A stretch of DNA of 6,420 nt from an uncultured Bacteroidales bacterium (GTDB taxonomy: Bacteria; Bacteroidota; Bacteroidia; Bacteroidales; Paludibacteraceae), in contig CALCUH010000230.1 of the NCBI GenBank assembly GCA_937907165.1, forward strand, positions 1-6,420, written 5' to 3'. This document shows, one piece after another, positions 1 through 5,513 of the stretch (positions are counted from its first letter, which is position 1; every line of letters begins with the position of its first letter). Made by a program: the position numbers and the translations under genes. Below the pieces are notes generated by a model, which searched no databases, had not been told where the DNA came from, and saw only the letters and a list, made by a program, of their open reading frames with translations.

Positions 1-328
1 TTTCTCTTGAAACACCTTGGTTGATATCAGAAGATTGTTCGTGTAAAGCAGTAAACATACCACAAGAGTTTCCGTCAAACATATATTCTGACTTGGTATA
101 ACCAATACGGTTAATAGTCTGACGAGCAACGTTTTGAATATCGACATAAACATTACTCCTAACTTCTCCGGCAATAACAACTTGGCCGGTAGTTACTAAT
201 GTTTCACAAGCAACGTGAGCTTCTTTGTCTTGTGCTAAAAAATTGTCAAGGATGGCATCACTAATTTGATCCGCTACTTTATCCGGATGGCCTTCACTTA
301 CAGATTCAGATGTAAATAAATAATTCAT
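1..328 (-). CDS. metK: S-adenosylmethionine synthetase (MetK), N-terminal 109 residues, runs off left edge
   Basis: Makes S-adenosylmethionine from methionine and ATP in the cytoplasm. The visible start reads MNYLFTSESVSEGHPDKVAD, the family's N-terminal signature. In E. coli numbering the ATP/Mg-binding His14 and Asp16 (GHPDK), the potassium-site Glu42 and the active-site-loop Glu55 and Gln98 fall at the same positions here, and DINQGV follows at residues 101-106. The start is ATG at 326-328; the next bases upstream are AT-rich with no Shine-Dalgarno, normal for Bacteroidetes. The frame is open to base 1, so about a quarter of the usual ~390-430 residues is present. A promoter at 504-534 and a SAM-II-like riboswitch in the leader fit feedback control by its own product. 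Identification is secure; the missing C-terminal part cannot be judged. Confidence 0.98.
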   Translation of the reverse strand, partial: MNYLFTSESVSEGHPDKVADQISDAILDNFLAQDKEAHVACETLVTTGQVVIAGEVRSNVYVDIQNVARQTINRIGYTKSEYMFDGNSCGMFTALHEQSSDINQGVSRE

Positions 329-405
329 ATAGTTTAGTTATTTTATAAGTATTGTCCACTATCAAAATAGCAGTAGCTATTGCCTACTCTTTTTTCATAT
401 TAGGA

Positions 406-433
406 CAAAAAAATAGCCGCAAGCAGACTACTT
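406..433 (-). terminator. Hairpin plus U7 in the metK leader, possible intrinsic terminator overlapping the riboswitch
   Basis: On the minus strand AAGUAGUC (433-426) can pair with GGCUAUUU (418-411) around a UGCUUGC loop, an 8-bp stem with two G-U pairs, and the sequence runs into seven U's (413-407), some of which are in the stem. It looks like a weak Rho-independent terminator ahead of metK. Its 5' arm is exactly the 3' strand of the proposed pseudoknot, so the two structures exclude each other. The stem is AU-rich, so real termination is uncertain. Confidence 0.4.
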
Positions 434-490
434 AAAGCTCACAGCATATATAGTTTTTATAGAGGTTGCAAGCAGTCAAATCTATCCTCT
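426..490 (-). promoter_or_regulatory. SAM-II-class riboswitch (long-loop form) in the metK leader
   Basis: Reading the minus strand, P1 is AGAGG (490-486) with CCUCU (465-461). The enclosed loop contains GAUUUGACUGCUUGCAA, closely like the SAM-II aptamer loop as I remember it (GAUUUAACCGUAUUGCAA). Loop bases GACUGCUU (477-470) pair perfectly, with one G-U, with AAGUAGUC (433-426), forming the H-type pseudoknot. The next UUGC/GC pair and an unpaired U (GCUUU, 438-434) match the SAM-II core, where GCU supplies the ligand-contacting U. Between P1 and the pseudoknot strand lie 27 nt, far longer than in compact SAM-II, as expected for the long-loop variant reported in Bacteroidetes. It begins about 7 nt from the predicted transcript start and precedes a SAM synthetase gene. 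Based on pairing and memory of the motif; no covariance model was run. Confidence 0.75.
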
Positions 491-503
491 TCAAATTCGT
501 TTG

Positions 504-534
504 CAAAGGTACAACTTTTTTACAATATAGCAAA
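504..534 (-). promoter_or_regulatory. Bacteroidetes-type sigma promoter of metK
   Basis: On the minus strand TTTG (534-531), a 19-bp spacer and TACCTTTG (511-504) match the Bacteroidetes primary sigma consensus TTTG-N19-21-TAnnTTTG exactly. Transcription should start near 497, giving a leader of about 170 nt before the metK ATG, with the riboswitch at its very 5' end. Confidence 0.8.
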
Positions 535-578
535 ATAAAAAGTAAAAAAGTATAAATTTTTGTTAATTTTTTAGTGTC

Positions 579-621
579 AAAAAAAGTCGCTAGACGTTAG
601 CTCTGAAGAGGCTCTTTTTTT
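579..621. terminator. Possible bidirectional terminator downstream of holA
   Basis: A7-G (579-586) and C-T7 (614-621) are complementary and flank an interior that can fold into GCTA/TAGC (588-591 and 597-600) and other short stems. Either strand ends in a run of seven T's. It lies 31 bp past the holA stop and 45 bp before the metK -33 box, the right place to separate the two transcription units. The GC-rich part is short, so the call is tentative. Confidence 0.4.
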
Positions 622-651
622 GTACATAAAAAAGTAACAATAAAATACCAA

Positions 652-1683
652 TTAGTGTAAGATTTTATAGACCAATTCTTTCAAAAGGTCGCCATCGGCT
701 GCGGAACTATTGCCCACTCCCTTCGCCATCGCATCGTAGGTACGAAGGAGCGAAATGATTTCCATCGTCTTAATAGGTTTGAAATTCATCGCAGCCGCAG
801 CATATTGTTTGACGAAAAAAGGATTAATCTTCAGTTCAAGCGCAACCTCTTTGTCATTTTTATACTTTGTACCCGGCATATTAGGAATGTAATGGTAGAC
901 CATCAGATTAGAGAAAGAGGAAAAAATCGTTGTGATAGTCGGAATGATACTAAATCCTTTAGCTTTGGACATCTGCATGACAATCAGATTAGCCTTGGAT
1001 ACATTTCTGGCGAACAGCGCGTTGACCAACTCGAATGCGTTAAAATCCTTACTGATGCCAACATTCTTCTCCACCAAATCGCAAGTTATCTGCTTGCAAT
1101 CGGCAGGCTTGGAGGTAATCAATTTGTCCAATTCATTCGCCACCTTCTGCAAATCGGTTCCAAGGTGTTCCGCAATAACTTGTTTCGCCTTCGGTTCGAT
1201 TTCCAAACCTCGTTCGCGCAGATAATCTGCCACAAAATCAGGCACTTGGTTATCATATAGTTTATCAAACGTATAGAGCAGCTTGCCACTCTCCAAGTCC
1301 TTGGTCACCTTCTTCCGGGCATCCAGTTTTTTATATTTATAGCAAAAGACAACGATCGAACTCGGCATAGGTTTCTGCAGATAGAAAGTCAAATCATCCA
1401 TCGAAGGGATTTTCTGGGCTTCCTTAACAATCACCAACCTATATTGTGACCCCATCGGAAAAGAGCGTGCCAAATCGATTACTTTCCTCACATCCGTATC
1501 CTGACCATATATGACATTTTGATTGAACTCACGCTCCTCTTCCGTCAGCACGTGCTCTGCCATATAATTGGATATCAAATCTATGAAGTAAGGCTCCTCT
1601 CCCTGAAGAAAATAGACAGGTTTAAATTTCTTTTGGGAAATTTCACTAATTATAGTGCGATAATCGATTGCGACTTTTGCCAT
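652..1683 (-). CDS. holA: DNA polymerase III delta subunit (HolA)
   Basis: The delta subunit of the clamp-loader complex, which opens the beta sliding clamp and loads it on primed DNA. The 343-residue product has the family's normal length. Residues 23-35 (VYFLQGEEPYFID) are the N-terminal strand and turn typical of delta, a degenerate nucleotide-binding region without a working Walker A. Residues 74-92 (SFPMGSQYRLVIVKEAQKI) carry the next core strand with the conserved basic/hydrophobic pattern. The C-terminal third (about 210-340) is helical, as expected for the collar domain. Start is ATG at 1681-1683, 14 nt downstream of the predicted transcript start. It is transcribed away from the HsdR_N-like gene, with only 35 bp between start codons. 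No sign of damage or transfer. Confidence 0.95.
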   Translation of the reverse strand: MAKVAIDYRTIISEISQKKFKPVYFLQGEEPYFIDLISNYMAEHVLTEEEREFNQNVIYGQDTDVRKVIDLARSFPMGSQYRLVIVKEAQKIPSMDDLTFYLQKPMPSSIVVFCYKYKKLDARKKVTKDLESGKLLYTFDKLYDNQVPDFVADYLRERGLEIEPKAKQVIAEHLGTDLQKVANELDKLITSKPADCKQITCDLVEKNVGISKDFNAFELVNALFARNVSKANLIVMQMSKAKGFSIIPTITTIFSSFSNLMVYHYIPNMPGTKYKNDKEVALELKINPFFVKQYAAAAMNFKPIKTMEIISLLRTYDAMAKGVGNSSAADGDLLKELVYKILH

Positions 1684-1697
1684 TTTGCTTAATTTTG
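1667..1697 (+). promoter_or_regulatory. Promoter of the HsdR_N / TonB receptor / lipoprotein operon
   Basis: ATTG (1667-1670, one mismatch to TTTG), a 19-bp spacer and TAATTTTG (1690-1697) fit the Bacteroidetes consensus. The start point would be near 1704, about 15 nt before the ATG at 1719. The -33 box lies inside the first codons of holA. This is the only good promoter seen for the three plus-strand genes, which overlap and are probably one transcript. Confidence 0.6.
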
Positions 1698-1698
1698 C

Positions 1699-1708
1699 AT
1701 TTGCAAAT
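1699..1708. repeat. 10-bp perfect palindrome between divergent -7 boxes
   Basis: ATTTGCAAAT is a perfect inverted repeat lying 1 bp past the plus-strand -7 box (1690-1697) and overlapping the minus-strand -7 box (1704-1711). It spans both predicted start points. It could be an operator, but part of it is forced by the TTTG of the holA -7 box, so the symmetry may be incidental. Confidence 0.35.
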
Positions 1709-1711
1709 ATA
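1704..1711 (-). promoter_or_regulatory. -7 box of the holA promoter
   Basis: TATATTTG on the minus strand matches TAnnTTTG and places the start near 1697, 14 nt before the holA ATG. No TTTG lies at the usual 19-21 bp upstream; the nearest (1741-1738) is 26 bp away, so the -33 element is weak or absent. Confidence 0.5.
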
Positions 1712-1718
1712 CATAAAA

Positions 1719-2210
1719 ATGTTTGATCTTAACTTTCCAAAATATACATTCAAATTACAGAAGAGCGATGAGGGACCTTCCATTTTTGACCGTTGCCGAC
1801 AAAAATATGTGACGCTCACACCCGAAGAATGGGTAAGACAAAACATGGTAGAGTATCTGATTGACGTAAAGAAATACCCGCCTGCCAGAATCGCGAACGA
1901 AGTCACGGTATCCATCAACGGGATGAAAAAGAGAAGCGACACGGTCATCTACGATAAGTTCATGAAACCCCGCATCATCGTGGAATACAAAGCGCCTACA
2001 GTCAAAATCACCCAAAAGGTTTTCGACCAAATCGCCACTTATAACTTCAAGCTGGACGTCGATCTGCTTATTGTCTCCAACGGCTTGGACCATTACTGCT
2101 GCAGAATGGACAAAACCAACCGAAAATATTTTTTCCTGAAAGAAATCCCGGAATATACCCCTAATCTATGGGATGATTCCGATAATACGAACATCCACCA
2201 TGCGAACTGA
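1719..2210 (+). CDS. Stand-alone type I restriction HsdR N-terminal-like protein (PD-(D/E)XK nuclease fold)
   Basis: A 163-residue protein resembling the N-terminal nuclease domain of type I restriction R subunits (HSDR_N_2 family), without the helicase part. A readable PD-(D/E)XK pattern is present: Asp74 in RSDTVIYD, then Glu89-Tyr90-Lys91 in IIVEYKAP, followed by Gln104-x3-Tyr108 (QIATY), the QxxxY motif of HsdR/RecB-type nucleases. Glu45 in the preceding helix may also be a metal ligand. The active site looks intact. The start at 1719 is preferred to the in-frame ATG at 1668, because the latter lies upstream of the predicted transcript start and inside holA, and because the protein MFDLNFPKYTF then begins as family members do. 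It is the first gene of a presumed operon; its stop overlaps the next start by 11 nt. No hsdM, hsdS or methylase is nearby, so classical restriction is unlikely. Cellular role unknown. Confidence 0.85.
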   Translation: MFDLNFPKYTFKLQKSDEGPSIFDRCRQKYVTLTPEEWVRQNMVEYLIDVKKYPPARIANEVTVSINGMKKRSDTVIYDKFMKPRIIVEYKAPTVKITQKVFDQIATYNFKLDVDLLIVSNGLDHYCCRMDKTNRKYFFLKEIPEYTPNLWDDSDNTNIHHAN

Positions 2211-4539
2211 AAAATTTCTGCTTCTGCTTCTATTGTTATGTTCCACCCAACTTGTCTTCGCGGGACAACATAAACTATACGGTACCGTGAAAGAAAAAGC
2301 GACCGGAACGAAAATGTCTGATGTTTCCGTTTACGACACACTCGGTACGGAAGGAACGGAAACAAACGCCAACGGCTATTACGAACTGAACCTATCAGAC
2401 GGAGAGCACGTCATAGAAGTCTCCTTAATCGGTTACAAAAACATCGACAAAAAGGTGGTCATCCAGGGGAAAGACGTGAAGATGGATTTCAAGATGGAGA
2501 CCGAATTTGAAGAGTTAGACGAAATAGTGGTTTCCAAACACAAAGAAGACGAAAACGTCACCCAAGCCACAATAGGCATCCAACACATCGATCCGTCGTC
2601 CCTAAAAAAAATGCCTTCCCTCATGGGGGAAGCGGATGTGATTAAGGCTATCCAACTGCTTCCTGGCGTGCAAAGCGCAGCGGAAGGGACTTCCGGATTC
2701 AGTGTCAGGGGCGGCAAATCCGACCAAAACCTTATACTTTTGGACGACGCCTCGCTCTACAACGCTTCCCACATGATGGGATTCTTCTCCATATTCAACA
2801 ACGACGTGGTCAACGAAGCCATCCTGTTAAAGGGCGACATTCCCGCACAATATGGCGGAAGATTATCATCCGTATTAAAAGTAGAAACCAAGGACGCCTA
2901 TCCGTCCCGATTCTCAGGCGCCGGTGGAATCGGACTCATCTCCAGTCGTCTCATGCTCGACATTCCCATCATCTCCGGCAGGACAGGGCTAATCGTGGCG
3001 GCCAGAAGATCTTACGCAGATTTATTTCTCCCTCTGTCGCAAAACGAATCCTTAAAAGATACCAAGCTCTTCTTCTATGACATGAACGCAAAACTCTCCC
3101 ATAAGATAGACGGAAGAAACAGAATCTTTTGGAGCGGCTACCTCGGGACCGACAAATTAGGCTTAAACAACAAAATAGATTTGAAATTCGGCAACACAAA
3201 CACCACGTTCAGATGGAACCACCTCACAAAAGGAAGTTCATCAAGCGATTTGTCCATCATCGGCACAAAATACATCTACAAAATAGACGTTTACCTTCAG
3301 CCTTACGAATGTAACATCGATGCGGGAACAAAAGATTGGTCCATATTGTACGATTGGAAACATACCACTTCGAAGGGAAACACAGTGAAAGCGGGCGTCT
3401 CCTCCACCATCCACCGTTTCAACCAAGGTTCCCTTTCGACACCACAACAAAGAGAATATGCCCAATATAACTTGTTTGACGAGACTACCTTGGAAATCAG
3501 GAAAGCCCTCGAACACGGAATCTACGGCTCCTACGAAATGGACGTCTCATCCCGTCTCATACTAAAGGGAGGGCTCCGTCTCTCCATATTCCAAAACATC
3601 GGAAAAGAGAAATTTTACCTTATGGACGGTAACCACAAATGCATCGATACCATTCAATATGGTAAGGGTGAAATTTTCAACACAATGGTGAATCCGGAAC
3701 CTAGATTGGGACTTCTATTCAAATTGAACCAATCATCCTCCCTCAAAGCCGCCTACACCCACACCATACAATATGCGCAAGTGGCAAGCAACTCCACGGG
3801 CGGACTACCTTTCGACATCTGGTTTCCTACCAGCCCGAACATTAAACCACAAAAGTGCAATCAATGGTCGGCGGGTTATTTTAAAAACTTCTCCGACAAC
3901 CTGATAGAATCCTCCGCGGAAATATTCTATAAAAGAATGAGCGGCGTTATAGATTTCAAAGATGACGCTTCCATCTACGGCAACGAACTGATTGACGCGG
4001 ACGTCAGGACAGGGAACGGTTACGCTTACGGTCTGGAACTACAATTGAAAAAGAACAGCGGGAAACTGACCGGTTGGATTAGTTATACTTATTCCCATAC
4101 AAGACAAAAGGTGGAAGAAATTAATTTCGGGAAGGAATATAGCTCACCATTCGACAGACCGCACAATGTGACCGCGGTCATCAGTTACGATTTTAACAAA
4201 CGTCTGAACGCCTCAGCCAATTGGACCTTCATGAGCGGACAACCTTGCACGAATCCTTACGGAAAATACACGGTGGAAAACGTCTCATACGCCATCTATA
4301 CCGGTCAAAGGAATCAAAGCAAATACCCGAATTACCACAGAATGGACTTGTCTCTCACATGGAAAACCAAACCCAAAAAGAGATGGGAAAGCGAATGGAA
4401 CCTTTCCTGCTACAACGTATATGCCAGACATAACACTTGGGCCGTCATGTTCTCCCAAGGAGAAAACAATACAATCAAGACCTCTAAATTGTATCTTTTT
4501 TCCATCGTTCCTTCTATATCCTATAATTTTAAATTCTAA
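2200..4539 (+). CDS. TonB-dependent outer-membrane receptor with carboxypeptidase-regulatory-like N-terminal domain
   Basis: A 779-residue outer-membrane transporter that would take up a ligand using TonB energy. Residues 1-21 are a Sec signal peptide (basic start, seven Leu, cleavage after VFA). Residues about 25-100 form a carboxypeptidase-regulatory-like beta domain (LYGTVKEKATGTKMSDVSV...GYYELNL). EELDEIVVS at 104-112 is the TonB-box-like segment. About 115-232 is the plug (GFSVRGGKSDQNLILLDD, then GDIPAQYGGRLSSVLKV). The rest is the beta-barrel, ending SYNFKF with the terminal Phe used for barrel assembly. The start at 2200 is chosen over ATG 2173 because it places the signal peptide at the N-terminus; it overlaps the upstream stop by 11 nt. 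The stop shares one base with the downstream lipoprotein start. No STN domain and no sigma/anti-sigma genes are seen. The partner is DUF4249-like rather than SusD, so a glycan substrate should not be assumed. Confidence 0.93.
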   Translation: MRTEKFLLLLLLLCSTQLVFAGQHKLYGTVKEKATGTKMSDVSVYDTLGTEGTETNANGYYELNLSDGEHVIEVSLIGYKNIDKKVVIQGKDVKMDFKMETEFEELDEIVVSKHKEDENVTQATIGIQHIDPSSLKKMPSLMGEADVIKAIQLLPGVQSAAEGTSGFSVRGGKSDQNLILLDDASLYNASHMMGFFSIFNNDVVNEAILLKGDIPAQYGGRLSSVLKVETKDAYPSRFSGAGGIGLISSRLMLDIPIISGRTGLIVAARRSYADLFLPLSQNESLKDTKLFFYDMNAKLSHKIDGRNRIFWSGYLGTDKLGLNNKIDLKFGNTNTTFRWNHLTKGSSSSDLSIIGTKYIYKIDVYLQPYECNIDAGTKDWSILYDWKHTTSKGNTVKAGVSSTIHRFNQGSLSTPQQREYAQYNLFDETTLEIRKALEHGIYGSYEMDVSSRLILKGGLRLSIFQNIGKEKFYLMDGNHKCIDTIQYGKGEIFNTMVNPEPRLGLLFKLNQSSSLKAAYTHTIQYAQVASNSTGGLPFDIWFPTSPNIKPQKCNQWSAGYFKNFSDNLIESSAEIFYKRMSGVIDFKDDASIYGNELIDADVRTGNGYAYGLELQLKKNSGKLTGWISYTYSHTRQKVEEINFGKEYSSPFDRPHNVTAVISYDFNKRLNASANWTFMSGQPCTNPYGKYTVENVSYAIYTGQRNQSKYPNYHRMDLSLTWKTKPKKRWESEWNLSCYNVYARHNTWAVMFSQGENNTIKTSKLYLFSIVPSISYNFKF

Positions 4540-5474
4540 TGAAACATAATATCCACATATTCACCATCATCGCCTCCGCCCTATTTTCGCTCACTTCCTG
4601 CGAGGAGGACATCACCATCGAAACGGAAAAAGGCACACAAAAAATAGGTATTTACGGATATATTACAACTGATGAGGAGCAACATACCATCACCATCAGC
4701 AAAACAGCCGATTTCTATTCCCAAGAGGAGATAAAAATGATTTCGGACGCACAAGTGTCGATCATCGATTTGACTACCTCCGACACCATTCCTTTGGAAG
4801 AGACGGGAAAGGGTATCTACCAAACCGCACCCGTAGCAGGAACTATTGGGCATTCCTACCGTTTGGAGGTTACATTGACAGACCAAGGCGAAACGCAACA
4901 CTACTTCGCGGAGAGTTACATAGACACTTGCCCTGAGAAAATAGACTCTATCCAAATTCACAAATACACTTTTTTTGACGAGGTCATCGACGATGTGTAT
5001 AAAGTATGTCCTTTCTTCCAAACGACTAAAAAGGACATTTACTATCTCTTCGATCTCAACATTAACGGGACGTCACTCAGCGACACGCTCTCGCAAAAAG
5101 CCAAGGAACACTTGGGACCTTTGAGTGGACTATACTACAACGGGAAAGAGATGGAGTTTATTTTCAAGGATTTGAACACTTATCCATTAGGAATATTTTA
5201 TCTGGATCAAACACTAATAGCCACGGAACAAAAGTTGGACTTAGGTGACACATTGGAACTTACCATCCGATCCATACCCAAAGGTTATTACCACTATTTG
5301 AGCGACATCTCCAACAGCATAGGCAGTAATCCGCTCATGGGCAGCCCAACCAACGTCAGAACCAATATCAAAGGGAAAGAAAAAGAGGCTGTGGGATATT
5401 TCCACGCAGCCTCTTGCATCCACTATACCGAAATAATCAGCAAATTACCTGACGAACAAGACGAGACGAAATAA
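4539..5474 (+). CDS. DUF4249-like outer-membrane lipoprotein paired with the TonB receptor
   Basis: A 311-residue lipoprotein. Residues 1-20 are a signal peptide ending in the lipobox SLTS-C21. The mature protein starts Cys-Glu-Glu-Asp, an acidic run like the lipoprotein export signal that sends Bacteroidetes lipoproteins to the cell surface. It continues with the DUF4249 layout: a strand-rich segment (IGIYGYITTDEEQHTITISK), a second strand block with DAQVSIIDL and GKGIYQT (about 67-95), and a later region with FDLNINGT and LELTIRSI. DUF4249 proteins commonly follow a TonB receptor and are assumed to cover it as SusD does for SusC; that role is inference. The ATG overlaps the receptor stop (TAATG), implying coupled translation and matched amounts. 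Assignment is from pattern memory, without an HMM search; the ligand is unknown. Confidence 0.8.
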   Translation: MKHNIHIFTIIASALFSLTSCEEDITIETEKGTQKIGIYGYITTDEEQHTITISKTADFYSQEEIKMISDAQVSIIDLTTSDTIPLEETGKGIYQTAPVAGTIGHSYRLEVTLTDQGETQHYFAESYIDTCPEKIDSIQIHKYTFFDEVIDDVYKVCPFFQTTKKDIYYLFDLNINGTSLSDTLSQKAKEHLGPLSGLYYNGKEMEFIFKDLNTYPLGIFYLDQTLIATEQKLDLGDTLELTIRSIPKGYYHYLSDISNSIGSNPLMGSPTNVRTNIKGKEKEAVGYFHAASCIHYTEIISKLPDEQDETK

Positions 5475-5513
5475 GGGACTCGCAAATCGCCTTGACCCTT
5501 TTCAGAAGCGATT
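5473..5513. terminator. Imperfect hairpins in the convergent gap, possible two-way terminator
   Basis: Only 37 bp separate the two converging stop codons. AATCG-CTT (5485-5489, 5491-5493) can pair with AAG-CGATT (5506-5513) with a bulge. Alternatively AAGGG (5473-5477) can pair with CCCTT (5496-5500), followed by T's on the plus strand. Neither has a strong GC stem or long U-run, so this is a positional inference. Confidence 0.35.

Noticed and set aside
805..1260. Plus-strand open frame of 151 codons (and another at 932-1225) opposite holA
   Set aside because: Lies wholly antisense to a clear holA reading frame; no recognisable domain, no promoter or plausible start context.
1668..1718. Extended N-terminus for the HsdR_N-like protein starting at ATG 1668
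   Set aside because: Would overlap holA by 16 bp, start before the predicted transcript start near 1704, and add residues translated from promoter sequence unlike the family.
2173..2199. Upstream ATG 2173 for the TonB receptor
   Set aside because: Places nine residues ahead of a normal signal peptide; ATG 2200 gives the standard basic start and leucine core.
1719..2210. Type I restriction-modification locus
   Set aside because: Only the nuclease-like domain is present; no helicase, methylase or specificity gene is adjacent, and the flanking genes are housekeeping or transport.
4581..5021. Minus-strand open frame of 146 codons opposite the lipoprotein gene
   Set aside because: Antisense shadow of a coding frame with signal peptide and lipobox; no independent support.
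2200..5474. Classical SusC/SusD polysaccharide utilisation locus
   Set aside because: The lipoprotein resembles DUF4249, not SusD, and there are no glycoside hydrolases, sulfatases, or hybrid two-component or sigma/anti-sigma genes in view.
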